From: Pictodentalium vernedei
Lineage: Eukaryota > Mollusca > Scaphopoda > Dentaliida > Dentaliidae
Direction: 5' to 3'
Assembly: GCA_031216915.1 (NCBI GenBank)
Contig: CM062296.1
Location: 663,835,838 to 663,899,837, forward strand
DNA: 64,000 nt
Below are positions 10,014-19,923 of the stretch, one piece after another. The notes beneath the pieces are model-generated. The model saw nothing but the letters and a program-made list of their open reading frames with translations. It was not told the origin of the DNA and did no database searches. The translations under genes were made by a program, and so were the position numbers. Position 1 is the stretch's first letter. Each line of letters starts with the position of its first letter.

Positions 10014-10940
10014 TTAACTGTAGATTATTTGGGTTGTCTGGGCGTGGCAAAGATGGAAAATGGAAATGGTACTCAGCGCCGTCTGTTTCCTCCTGTTCTT
10101 TTTTGGAGGAGGAGGTTGTGATGGTGATACCTCTTTTGGTGGTGTTGAAGGAGGGGTGTTGGAGGGCTGATGAGGTTGGTATGGTCTAGCCCTTGCAGCT
10201 GCCGGTGATGGAGAGCTCTCTTGAGTAGTGCGACGATAGTGGTTACTGACACTCTGTAATGCTCCTCTAATCGTGCTTTCCAAGAGTCCGAGGTTATCCA
10301 AGGTATTCAGCGTTTGTTGGAGAATTGCTAGATGTTCGTCATCCCTGACGTTTTCCCCAAGGATGCTTTCCACGGACTCCGCGGTCTGAGCTTCCTGGAT
10401 GGTGTCCTGGTCGGAAAAGGCTGGAAGAGCAAGAGCGGGTGTAGCTACATGAGCACTGTCCGGCTCAACTTCCTGCACCATAAACAAACCTCCTTCCCCC
10501 ATCTCCTCTTCCGAGGAAGAGTGTGATGGGTTGGAGATTGGAGTGTTGCCTGGCGAACCAGCGTCCTCCGGACCCTCCACAGGAGTGGGGAAAACCGGCG
10601 TGGACGTGGAACGGCCAGGGGTAGCAGGCATTGAGCTTTCAACGCCCTGGTTAGCCTCCCTCTCTTCCTTTTCCGTCCTTTTCTTCTCCATGGACACCGT
10701 CAGTCGGCGGGCATCGCGTCGTCTGGCGGAAGGTCCCTTCTTTCTTCTTTTCTTCTTTCCTTCGGCTGCTTCCGTATGCTTGGCATCATCCTGCGAGTCC
10801 GTATCACTTGGAGGGTGACCATTGCGGGGGGAAATCCCCTCGCGAAAGGTGCTACACCTCCCACGGACGGCGGTTCGGTTTCCTTCTCATAATCCACTGT
10901 CAGGTGAATTTTACCCTTGAGCACCTGGATGCTCCAGGTG
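10014..10940 (-). pseudogene. U2: gag-like-only unit, 5'-truncated and frameshifted
   Basis: The unit starts inside the conserved WTVQ block, directly after the tail of LINE A, so it is 5'-truncated. Two overlapping frames carry the protein: 10700-10924 (KIHLTVDYEKE) and 10014-10697 (227 aa), whose frame extends upstream through GPSARRRDARRL, the family's RRD motif. One frameshift near 10865 is needed. The rest is serine/proline/glutamate-rich and quite different from U1 and U3. The usual KRR-stop C-terminus has slipped into another frame (KKNRRKQTAL). Tail 2 follows. Confidence 0.55.
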
Positions 10941-10965
10941 GTAGCTAGGGTAGCCTTCCTGGACG

Positions 10966-11028
10966 GAATGGTTTCGCGCGCCGAAGGCGCGCAGGGACGG
11001 TTTTGGAGGGCAAGCCCCTTTCGACCCC
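10966..11028 (-). repeat. Shared two-hairpin 3' tail, copy 3 (LINE A)
   Basis: 3' end of LINE A. The GC/TTCG hairpin is perfect. After it, on the minus strand, comes CCATTCCGTCCAGGAAGGCTACCC and then the truncated head of U2. Confidence 0.85.
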
Positions 11029-11760
11029 CAGTGACTGTATATGGGTAGTTTTCACATGTCTAGGCGTGTTGAAGGTGGCAAAGGTTCAGGTATTCGGCAG
11101 GTGTCTCCAGTTGCGGCGTGGTGGCTTCGTTGACATATCTCGGTTGAACCCTTGGGTGAGGACCAGTGTGGGAGGTTGGGTCCTCTCACAAAGGTACTAC
11201 CTCTCCCCGAGGGTGCAGTGGTTCTAGGTTTTCAGGCAAGTGAATAGGTTTTCAGGCAAGTAAAGTCTGCCACTTCGAGGATGATTTTGATTGATGGCCT
11301 TCACTGGCAAGTATAATCTGCCTCAGGCTGTCTCTGTTTGGTTGGACTCTTTGAATGAAAGCAACAACGACCCTTTTCGAGGACCACCAGAAAGAAGACC
11401 CGAACTTCCCTGCTTCGGGGGTAGGCCTGCATTGTAATCCTATTGGGTTGGGACAAAAGATGCGCAATGCGCTTACAAAATGGGCAGAGGCGGGACGTAG
11501 GACCAACGCTCGCCCCCCTTGTGGTCGACCACTTTTGGGGATGGAGTGGAGGATGTTCAGGCACCATGCGGGTTACTATTTCCTTAACGGTTATAGTGTC
11601 CATAGCGGTTATTGGGGTGCTGGTCAAAAAGTATCTTCTTTGTACCTGCTTAAAAGAAGAAGGCAGAATTAGTTATCATTAGGATATGCAAAAGATATAA
11701 AGATAAAAAGAGCACATTTTGTTTAATTTATGATCTAATCTTTGGCGGAGTCGGTGAAGG
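11029..11760 (-). repeat. LINE A 3' UTR, hairpin-rich segment
   Basis: Homologous to 39540-40200, 47520-48146 and 49550-50176 on the plus strand and to 25883-26540 and 29503-30150 on the minus strand. It contains the conserved CCTCGGGGAGAGGTAGTACC block whose flanks (CTCGGG/CCCGAG, GTGAGAGG/CCTCTCAC) pair, and a series of short palindromes including GTGGTCGACCAC. No protein is encoded. Confidence 0.7.
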
Positions 11761-12459
11761 CAGCCCTTTCTGGTAGAAGGCCACAGTTGAGCTGTTAATC
11801 TGCCTGTTAGCTACCTTCTTAGGCTGAGAGTGAGTTTGCAGCGGGAGGGTAACAGGTTTAGCACACTAAACCACACCCGAGGGTGTTTCTTTCCTGTTGT
11901 ACCATTCGCTGGTTGCGACCATATTTAGGTTAGTTTGAGTTTATTTGGAGGTGCCGGGGATCGCGAGCGTTTTATGTGGGCTGAGCTTCCCCGGCTGGGA
12001 ATGAGATTGCAGCAGGAGGGTAACAGGTTTAGCACACTAAACCACACCCGAGGGTGTTTCTTCCCTGTTGTACCCTTCGCTGGTTGCGACCTTATTTCGG
12101 TTAGTTTGAGTTTATTTGGAGGTGCCGGGCATCGCGAGCGTTTTATGTGGGCTGAGCTTCCGCGACTGGGAATGAGATTGCAGCGGGAGGGTAACAGGTT
12201 TAGCACACTAAACCACACCCGAGGGTGTTTCTTTCCTGTTTAACCATTCGCTGGTTGCGATCTTATTTAGGTTAATTTAAAGGTATTTGAAGTTGTCGGG
12301 GATCGCGGGCGTTTTTGTTCAGGGATAACATGTTTACACATAAACCTTATACAGTGTTTAAGCGTGATGTAATTTTAGTTGAGTTGGTGAAGGCAGACCT
12401 TTCTGGTAGAAGGCCACAATTAAGCTGTTAATCTGCCTGTTAGTTCACCTTCTCGTTCC
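11761..12459 (-). repeat. LINE A 3' UTR with three ~177 bp tandem repeats
   Basis: Three copies of a ~177 bp unit (about 11828-12300) each contain GGTTTAGCACACTAAACC and ACACCCGAGGGTGT, two perfect palindromes. GGCAGCCCTTTCTGGTAGAAGGCC marks both flanks. The same block follows the RT in LINEs D, G and B, so it belongs to the element. Confidence 0.75.
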
Positions 12460-13485
12460 CTAGTTCTTTCGAGCGGTCTTAATTTTGATTGGATTTTTGG
12501 GCTTTTGTCGGCTTTCGCAAATGGCTCCAAGTTCGGAAATTAGTTCACTGTCGGCTAGCCGGTCATGATTTTTAGCCAGGGTGGCTAGGCGGTCTTTGAT
12601 GGTGGGGATATCGGCCCTGTCGTGGAGTGTTTTGATGGGTGTGTCCCATGGGGCGCAGAGGGCGACTCTAAGCGCGTGATTTTGGACCTTCTGGAGTTTA
12701 CCCATATTGGTTTGGTTGAGGTCAGTTAGGATGATTGCCCCGTATTCGAGTACTGGGCGCACAAAGGTTTTGTATAGTTTGAGTAGGGTGGACTGGTTGG
12801 CTCCCCATGAAGTTCCCTTTAGCATTTTCAGTAAGTTACTGCGTTTGGTGGCTTTTTTCGCCATGTCGTCGGTGTGTTTGTTAAAGTATAGTTTTTGATC
12901 AATGGTGATGCCCAGGAATTTCGCCTCTTTGCATTCTGGGAAGGTGTTGATGATTTCGTCATTGGTGATGGGGGTGACGAGGTCATCGTCATCGCCGTCT
13001 TCTGGCTCGTTATCGAATTTGGGGTCACGGTAGATTTCAGGGTGTTCATTGATGAAGTCATCAATAGCGTTTATGACGGCGCCATCATTGCCCGCGCCTT
13101 GATACGGGCGATGCGTTTTTCTTAGGAGGTCAGCAAAAGTGTCGGCCTTGTCTTTGTCGGTGCGCGTGAAGGAACCGTCTTCCCTTTCAAGAGGTTTGGC
13201 TGCGGCTTTGCAGCCCTTGTTGTTTTGCCCAGTTAGGATTTTGAAAGAGTCCCAGAACTTTTTGGCATCTTGGACCCCGTTTAGATTGGCTGTTACCTTT
13301 TCCCAGTTGGCTTGTTTTTCAGCTTTGAGGGCTTCTTTGACTTCGCCATGATGGCGGTTGTATGTTTTTTTTAGGTCAGCTTTCTTACCGTGGTCAGTTT
13401 CGCTTTTAAGAGCGCGAAGAGCTTTCCGTTTAGTTTTGATTAGTGAGAGTGTGTCGCCCGAGATAGTATTTTTCCAGGGGCGCAC
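12460..13485 (-). pseudogene. LINE A ORF2, middle and C-terminal part, RT palm deleted in frame
   Basis: A 341 aa open frame. Its N-terminal part (KTKRKALRAL to VTPITNDEIIN) matches LINE B 44965-45510; it then jumps directly to TFPECKEAKFLGI, which in LINEs B and C lies after the RT catalytic core. The block containing the YRPISLL and FADD motifs is therefore missing while the frame stays open. AAC microhomology is present at the junction. The C-terminal thumb/connection region (GTSWGANQSTLLKLYK, RPVLEYGAIILTDLNQ) is intact. The copy cannot encode an active RT. Confidence 0.8.
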
Positions 13486-13619
13486 TTCTTCTTTTGGGCC
13501 TATTTCGTTTAGGGTTGAGTTAATGATTTTCTATATGCCCTCGCATTGGGTTTCGAATTCCGCTACATTGGATGGGGGGTGTTTGAGAGTTTGACATCGA
13601 TGATGTCACGGTAGAGGTT

Positions 13620-14344
13620 CCAATTATTTTTTCTAAAATTTCTGCGGAGTGTGTGTGTGTGTGTGGGGGGGGGGGGGGGGTACCTTAGTGGGCCATTTCC
13701 TAGCTACAATGAGGCATGATCGCTGCCTAAGTCATCATCGCCGACCCAGTGGTCATCGATGTGGTATATCAGGGAGTCACTGGCGATAATTAGATCTCGG
13801 ATCTCGGATGGGAATAATGGGTTGTTACTGATATAAGTTGCTGAGTTGTCGTTCATAACCACATGGAGGTTATGTTTTTTGTTATTTTGAAGAGGGCTTC
13901 ACCGTTGGGGCTGGTTTTGTTACAGCCAAAGTACAGGTGTTTGGCATTGAAGTCGCCGAGGAAAATGCAGTGTTTGTATTTCTTCATAAAGAATTCAAAG
14001 ACAGTGTCAGAAACAATTTTTCTTAGGTCGTTATAATAACAAACAATCGCGATGTTTTTATTGTCGACTGTGATTTCAGTTGCAATCACCTCTGTATCGA
14101 GGCGATTGATTTTTATTGTTTTAGTTTTGATGTTCTGCTTTATTAGAAGAGCGACGCCGCCACCTTTAGTGATTTGTCGGTCTCTTCTAATAGTGCTGAA
14201 CCCGCTAACTGAAAATTTTTTGCTGGGTTGAAGCCAACTTTCGCAGATACAGACAATGTCTGTATCTTCGAAGTATCGGCTCATTTGAAGTTTTTTATTA
14301 TTAACGCTTCTAGCGTTCCACACTGCTATTTGTAGCTTATTCAT
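13620..14344 (-). pseudogene. LINE A apurinic-like endonuclease domain
   Basis: ATG at 14344. AVWNARSVNNK, CICESWLQPS, GGGVALLIKQ and FLGDFNAKH are classic blocks of the exonuclease-endonuclease-phosphatase domain of LINEs. The frame breaks at an A-run near 13880; the remaining blocks (LIIASDSL, DHWVGDDDLGSDH) are readable in the next frame to about 13690. A GT repeat and G16 run (about 13650-13680) disrupt the link to the RT region. Belongs to copy A, directly downstream of gag. Confidence 0.75.
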
Positions 14345-14398
14345 GACGGGGGTTGGGAGTTATTAGCGGTGCTTTAGATATAGGTTTAGACAGGTGCT

Positions 14399-14823
14399 TT
14401 AGTCTGAGCTGATAGCGGCTTTGATTAGTGATTCCGTAATATGCGTTTTGAAAAGTCGGGACGCCGTTCGGCTGACATCCTGGCAGATGTCAGACATATT
14501 GGTTTTAGCGTGTTTGCTTAATACTGAATAAAGGGATCCGGCGATAAGGGAGCAGACAGTATGAGGAGATGACGCATTGTCAGGCTCGATGAGATTTAGG
14601 TTTTTCAGCTCGACGGCAGTTTTTACTTTTTTGAAATGAGGACACTCTCGGTAGCTGCTGGGGTGACTTCCTTTACAGTTGGGGCAGAGGGGGATTTTAA
14701 CCTGCATGGCTTGGTGAGATGTGATTCTCCGCAATTCATGCAGGTTAGATTCCCTCTACATTTGTTGGTTATATGCCCGAACTTTTGGCATTTGTGGCAC
14801 TGTATGGGCGTTGGGGAGGTATT
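14399..14823 (-). pseudogene. LINE A Gag-like ORF1, zinc-knuckle C-terminal part
   Basis: The readable frame (14399-14734) includes CPNCKGSHPSSYREC and ends in SDICQDVSRTASRLFK...SSD stop. Homology to 43640-44050 shows three CCHC knuckles; here the first two are damaged by substitutions and frame changes. The gene is split by the LTR element at 14826-16860, with the upstream part resuming at 16866. Confidence 0.7.
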
Positions 14824-14826
14824 GTA

Positions 14827-15265
14827 TTATCACAGGGTTAATATCTGTGAAACTTATCAGTTACTGACAACTACAAACTTGACCACATGTGTGACTTGCT
14901 ATGTGTAGATAACGTTACATCATGTCCTTCTAATCAGCCTTCCATGTAATAGCCTTGGGCTAATTCCATTTATCAATTCGACAATGCCATCACAAATAAT
15001 AAGTAATATTAGACTAGATTGCCCATAACCAATTATGTAATATGTGTATGTATATAATGTTTGTGAAAAGACACGACAGCAGTTTGGTTTCCAACTCTGT
15101 ACGAATTAGTAGCCAGTACGCCCATAGTATGGAATATCCGACTTCGGCGCGAGTCATGTTTTGTTCTACACTGGAATCTTGTTATTGTGTAAATAAATGT
15201 TGATCGTAAAAGTTCTTACTATATTTATTCAGCAAGTAACATCCCGGTTGAAAAACGCTTTATGA
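14827..15265 (+). mobile_element. 5' LTR of the HP1-carrying LTR element
   Basis: About 438 bp, starting TTATCACAGGG and ending GCTTTATGA. It differs from the right copy at one base that I can find (CCAACTCTG versus CCAGCTCTG), so the insertion is young. GTATT at 14824-14828 and 16861-16865 marks a 4-5 bp target duplication in the host LINE gag; the exact LTR edge is ambiguous by one or two bases. PBS candidate: TGGTGCGAGAATCCGGG at 15270-15286. Confidence 0.85.
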
Positions 15266-15338
15266 CAATTGGTGCGAGAATCCGGGCAGGCCGACTTTTT
15301 AGCTCGGCCTAGAAAACAAGAAGAGACTTTCTGTCACC

Positions 15339-16316
15339 ATGTACTGTATTATACCATGTAACGTCCTACAGATGCTGAAAGGCCTTGAACTGGAAGGCTT
15401 GAAGTTGTCATGGAGCATGAAGGTAGAAGACAAAGAAACCAGCTTGCTCCTGACATGGAAGAAGAATCATCTGAAGAAGAAATCCTGTGCGAAACTTGCA
15501 AGAGACAAGAGAAGGATGGATGAATTCATTGAAAACAGACAGAACCAGACTGTTACAACACAAAACAACAAAGCACGTGACGTTATGCCGGCACATCGGA
15601 AATTTGAAAGTGTAAACTTGGCTTCAATTAAGGATTTAAGCAGGAGTACAACCGTGAGTACACAAACATTTAGCAATAGCAAAACTGACTGTAGTGTTAA
15701 CGTGCGGCCCCAAACCTCCAGTAAATTTATTCAGTGTAACAATACTTCTGTAGATGCTGAAATTCAAACATCTGACAATGACAATCTTGTTGAAGTCCAA
15801 ATGTGTGAAGTGTCATCTAAAGTGAAATCCAAAAGAATTACAGAAAAGGTTCTAAAATATAAAGAGACATTTCATGGCCACCACTATTTAATAAAATGGG
15901 AAAAACTACCTCCAAATAAGAACACTTGGGTTCATGAAGATGATTTAGATGAGGCGGCGGTACAGTACATCCGTGACAACCCTCATATGGTTCGCGGAAT
16001 GCTCTCTTTCACACAAAATGCAAATTTGAAAGGAGACAGAGTGAAAGACAATAAAAGTCAAATCCTTCTGTGCGACGCTAGTACCATTCGACAGGAAGCA
16101 AAGCCTAGTAATAAAGCTTCCAATAGAGAAGATTCTTTATGCGCGGAGGAAATAAGCCACATAGTTCAACCTTCACTGACGGATGGAGTTTTATTCTACA
16201 GAGTCCAGTACAATAACAAGGAAGAACAAACAATAGCCGCTGAGACTTTGCCACTAGACATTTTACAAAGATTGCATCGAGAGTTCATGCAGTCCTGTGG
16301 TATAGACGTAACCTAG
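15339..16316 (+). CDS. HP1-like chromodomain protein encoded by a compact LTR element
   Basis: An intact 325 aa frame and the only one between the LTRs. Residues ~17-70 carry a W-centred segment (LKLSWSMK...LLLTW) and KLARDKRRMDEFIENR, matching the RRD.RR...F module of the neighbouring gag-like units. Residues ~164-215 form a chromodomain: VLKYKETFHGHHYLIKWEKLP, then NTWVHEDDLDE, with the aromatic positions (Y/W/W) of a methyl-lysine cage. Residues ~270-318 (IVQPSLTDGVLFYRVQY, LPLDILQRLHREFM) look like a chromoshadow domain, giving HP1 architecture. There are no Gag capsid, protease, RT or integrase motifs, so the element must be mobilised in trans. The start ATG at 15339 is the first; ATG 15372, preceded by TCCTACAG, is an alternative. 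Confidence 0.7.
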   Translation: MYCIIPCNVLQMLKGLELEGLKLSWSMKVEDKETSLLLTWKKNHLKKKSCAKLARDKRRMDEFIENRQNQTVTTQNNKARDVMPAHRKFESVNLASIKDLSRSTTVSTQTFSNSKTDCSVNVRPQTSSKFIQCNNTSVDAEIQTSDNDNLVEVQMCEVSSKVKSKRITEKVLKYKETFHGHHYLIKWEKLPPNKNTWVHEDDLDEAAVQYIRDNPHMVRGMLSFTQNANLKGDRVKDNKSQILLCDASTIRQEAKPSNKASNREDSLCAEEISHIVQPSLTDGVLFYRVQYNNKEEQTIAAETLPLDILQRLHREFMQSCGIDVT

Positions 16317-16408
16317 TAACAATTCCCTTAAATTTAATGTCGTTTTCCTTTTTGTTGATCAAAAACTGTCACATCAGTATCTTTGTGCCAGAAGCCACAA
16401 ATTTTTCA

Positions 16409-16420
16409 GGCCGGAGGAGA
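16409..16420 (+). promoter_or_regulatory. Polypurine tract of the HP1-carrying LTR element
   Basis: GGCCGGAGGAGA lies directly before the right LTR, as expected for the plus-strand primer of an LTR retroelement. With the PBS after the left LTR it fixes the orientation as plus. Confidence 0.7.
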
Positions 16421-16860
16421 TTATCACAGGGTTAATATCTGTGAAACTTATCAGTTACTGACAACTACAAACTTGACCACATGTGTGACTTGCTATGTGT
16501 AGATAACGTTACATCATGTCCTTCTAATCAGCCTTCCATGTAATAGCCTTGGGCTAATTCCATTTATCAATTCGACAATGCCATCACAAATAATAAGTAA
16601 TATTAGACTAGATTGCCCATAACCAATTATGTAATATGTGTATGTATATAATGTTTGTGAAAAGACACGACAGCAGTTTGGTTTCCAGCTCTGTACGAAT
16701 TAGTAGCCAGTACGCCCATAGTATGGAATATCCGACTTCGGCGCGAGTCATGTTTTGTTCTACACTGGAATCTTGTTATTGTGTAAATAAATGTTGATCG
16801 TAAAAGTTCTTACTATATTTATTCAGCAAGTAACATCCCGGTTGAAAAACGCTTTATGAA
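16421..16860 (+). mobile_element. 3' LTR of the HP1-carrying LTR element
   Basis: Near-identical partner of 14827-15265. After it the interrupted LINE gag resumes (GTATTCCTCCCCAGCGTG), which matches the uninterrupted sequence at 43605-43625 and confirms the insertion point. Confidence 0.85.
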
Positions 16861-17644
16861 GTATTCCTCCCCAGCGTGCCACCTGCAATTGATGTGGATC
16901 CCATTTTTGATTATTTTTATTTTGGTGGAATCTCTCCCATTTGCAGTTACTAAGGCTGAGGTTTATGGCTCCACTGGGAGTATCGGGGTGGACCCTAGTT
17001 ATAACCGCAGTGAGGTTTGGTGAGTTGTTACCCCTGCCCTCCCTGCTGCCGTTTGTTTTGTTTTTGGTGTTGTTGGTACTATTGGTGGGGGTGTTTGAAT
17101 TTTGCCCTCCCCCTTTTGGTTTTGGCTGTTGGCTATCATGCTAGTTTTTGCCTTCTTTCTTTTGACCACTGCTGTCCATGGTGTCTCCATGAGTGAGGGG
17201 GGCCCTGGCTGGTTAGGTTGAGTTGTCAAGTCGGTAAACCTCTCGCTGGCAGCTATTCTCTCCTCGGCCATTTCTCCGGTTAGTTTAGCAATGGTATCCT
17301 CCTGCTGGGCATGCTTTCTTTCCATTTCAGCATACCACAGCCGCCATTCCTCCCTCTCCCTCATTCTATCTTCCCGAATATCGGCTCTCTCCTTCTCTCT
17401 ATCCTCCATAATATTTTGTATCATGTCATATTTGGACCCCCTGCCCCTTAGTATTTCCACTAAAACTTACCTTATGTGCTCCAGTGATAGATTCTCTACG
17501 AGCTGCTCTCTCCTTCTCTCTCTCCTTGCGTTCTTTCCTCTCCCTCTCTTTCTTTTCCTCCCAGGTCTCTTCCTTCCTTTTTCCATTTGTGGTGAAGTTG
17601 GCTGGCTTTATGATGCTGCTAGTGTTGGTATTGATGCTGGTCAT
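16861..17644 (-). pseudogene. LINE A Gag-like ORF1, N-terminal coiled-coil part
   Basis: ATG at 17644 (MTSINTNTSSII). It has a very charged stretch rich in KERERKERKEREKE (about 17480-17590), then in a shifted frame (16999-17460) MEDREKERADIREDRMRE...YAEMERKHAQQ, predicted coiled coil, then proline/threonine-rich sequence with PPSLMETPWTAVV. LINE B carries the homologous region at 40430-41600. GGTAAGT occurs at the same place in both copies (about 17470; 40600), where the frame changes. Probable RNA-binding and oligomerising Gag of the LINE. Confidence 0.65.
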
Positions 17645-17740
17645 GATTAATTTAGTTAATTTAGTTTTAGTTATTTTGAGAAGTCTAGGAATTTAAGTCA
17701 GGCAAGGTGTGTGTGTGTTATTTATATCAAGAGATCATAT
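17645..17740 (-). promoter_or_regulatory. LINE A 5' UTR, proximal part
   Basis: On the minus strand, AATAACACACA...CTGACTTAAATTCCTAGACTTCTC aligns with the LINE B leader at 40355-40410. The distal part of the same leader is found at 24530-24655, so this UTR appears to be split by the 17.74-24.55 kb insertion. Confidence 0.6.
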
Positions 17741-17912
17741 GCTTCAATACAGTAAACAAAAAGGATATCAGTTCAATTAAATGATTTAATGAGTGGAAGA
17801 AATAGGCCGCAACAGACAAACTTGAATGTCACACTCGAGCTGACGAACGATAGCTGTGTGCACCTACATTTAAGTACCGAGTACACAATTTTACTATGCC
17901 AATATCCACCAC

Positions 17913-18071
17913 TGCTTACTAGGGTACACCATAGCTAAGCATTGCTCACTAGGGAAAACCATAGCTGAGCAAATTTAAAAGCCTCTCACCATTGCACTCT
18001 CTAGGGACCTCCATAGCAGAGTGCACCAGAACGTAGACCAGTACTCCACAGGGTCCACCGTGGCGGAGTAC
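17913..18071. repeat. Four hairpins with conserved loop and covarying stems
   Basis: The loop motif CTAGGGNNNNCCATAGC (or close) recurs four times. The flanking stems differ but stay complementary: TGCTTA/TAAGCA (17913-17941), TTGCTCA/TGAGCAA (17942-17972), TGCACTCT/AGAGTGCA (17993-18025), GTACTCC/GGAGTAC (18041-18071). The pattern argues for selection on structure. It lies at the distal edge of the insertion carrying the YR retroelement. Function unknown. Confidence 0.75.
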
Positions 18072-18356
18072 ACCACGTCTATCACGGAATCCAACTTTTA
18101 CGGACTCGGCTAGGAATCTCAATTACGGAATGCCTTATATGTATACAGGAGACATCTGATTCAACCTTGATCAATGTTATAGTCGAGACTGAGATAGGTA
18201 TAGCTAGGAAATAATGGATGAGATATGGGGCAGAATAACAGAAGTACACAGATGAAAGGTTTCTACAACAGGTATCCTCCAACAATACCAGGTCAAAGGT
18301 ATCCTCAATTTAGTATCCTCAAAAGGTATCCTCAACTGATACGTAGCCATGTCATA

Positions 18357-19070
18357 GGTATCCTCAAATACTAAAATGAGTCGAAGAGTTGTTCGAGGAG
18401 TCACTCGAACGAGCAATTGCTCGTTGGCTCATTTGCTCGATGGGATTCGAGTCGTTCGAGCAATGACTTTTCAGTAACTGCTCGATGGCTTATAAGGGAT
18501 ACTTGGGATAGGTATGTCTTGTGGTACAGGTAATAGTATCCTCAGATAAGTATCCTCTAAAAGGTATCCTCGATAGGTATCCTCAAATAATACAATACCT
18601 GGGCCATAGGTATCCTCAAATACTGAAATGAGTCGAAGAGTCATTCAAGGAGTCACTCGATCGAGCAATTGCTCGTTGGCTCATTTGCTCGATGGGATTC
18701 GAGTCATTCGAGCAATGACTTTTCAGTAACTGATCGATGGCTTATAAGGGATATTTGGGATAGGTATGTCTTGTGGTACTGGTAATAGTATCCTCAGATA
18801 AGTATCCTCTAAAAGGTATCCTCGATAAGTATCCTCAAATAATACAATACCTGGGCCATAGGTATCCTCAAATACTGAAATGAGTCGAAGAGTCGTTCGA
18901 GGAGTCACTCGAACGAGCAATTGCTCGTTGGCTCATTTGCTTGCTGGGATTCGAGTCGTTCGAGCAATATGCCGAGTCACTCGATCAAGCAATTACTCTA
19001 AGGCTCATTTGCTCAATGGGCTTTGAGTCGTTCGAGCAATGACTTATCAGTAACTGCTCGATAGCTTATT
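18357..19070. repeat. 252 bp tandem repeat, ~2.8 copies
   Basis: GGTATCCTCAAATACT starts at 18357, 18609 and 18861, a constant 252 bp period. Each unit has several GTATCCTC octamers and the palindrome ACGAGCAATTGCTCGT or a variant. Extra GTATCCTC copies lead in from 18270. It lies downstream of the YR retroelement genes and may be part of its 3' region. Confidence 0.85.
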
Positions 19071-19923
19071 GGCTTTGGGGCTGCTTTTGTTATACACAAG
19101 GGAGATAACTCTGTATACAAATTATGGGAAAGCAAGCAGTCTGATTGGTTATACATGATCTAGATAAATGAAACAACAAGAGTACTCGGAATAGGGTCAG
19201 AACTAACAAGAATAGACCAGAAATTGCTAAATATAGTAATAATAAGCAAAGCTGTTCCAACTAAGAGGATCTTCTACGCTACTGGAGTATACTCTAGAAC
19301 AAAGGAACATGGCCAGATAGACGTAAACTATTGCATATATAGATAGAAGCAGAGATCTGGGTAATGACCAAAGGAACATGTCTTTTAATGGGAAAAACGT
19401 CATGGGATAGGGATCCAAAAAGGGATTCTGGGAGAATTCTAAGCCAGAACATTACTCCTGTTCAATCGAACGCACCCCTTTGTACCCCTTTAGTACTATA
19501 CTACTACGTGCTAAGCCGATAAATTGGGAAAATAAAGTCAATTTCGGTGATTTTGGGTGGATTTTGGTGATTTGGAGGGATTGTCGGGTTGCTTGTGGTA
19601 ATTATCCAGGGACGTCGTTCCAGAAAATACTCCTGTACAAAGGAACACACCCCCCGAACATACCCCTGTCTTGTTAGAAGCCATTGGTAACATAGCAATC
19701 ACGTGCTACCATAGAAACCAAGATGGCGGCTTCCAGTATACAAAATGGACGACGGAACCACGTATCACCCTAACAACACGCGCTGCGCACTCACACCACG
19801 TATCACTATGGAGATGACGTCACAACATGGCCGCTCACGCGGGTTACCATGACAACACAACATGGCGCCACTGGGTCACGTGACTATGACGTCACATGAG
19901 ATCCACCGATGAGATCCCCCAAT
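19071..19923. other. Noncoding region downstream of the YR retroelement
   Basis: No gene recognised. It contains two related phrases, TACTCCTGTTCAATCGAACGCACCCC (19452-) and ATACTCCTGTACAAAGGAACACACCCC (19628-), and a cluster of CpG-containing ACGTCAC/CACGTGAC sites at 19820-19900. It could include the terminal repeats of the YR element, which I could not define. Confidence 0.35.

Noticed and set aside
17440-17480. Intron in LINE gag at the conserved GGTAAGT
   Set aside because: A retrotransposed copy should have lost an intron, and no acceptor at a plausible distance restores a common frame in both copies; the frame change remains unexplained.
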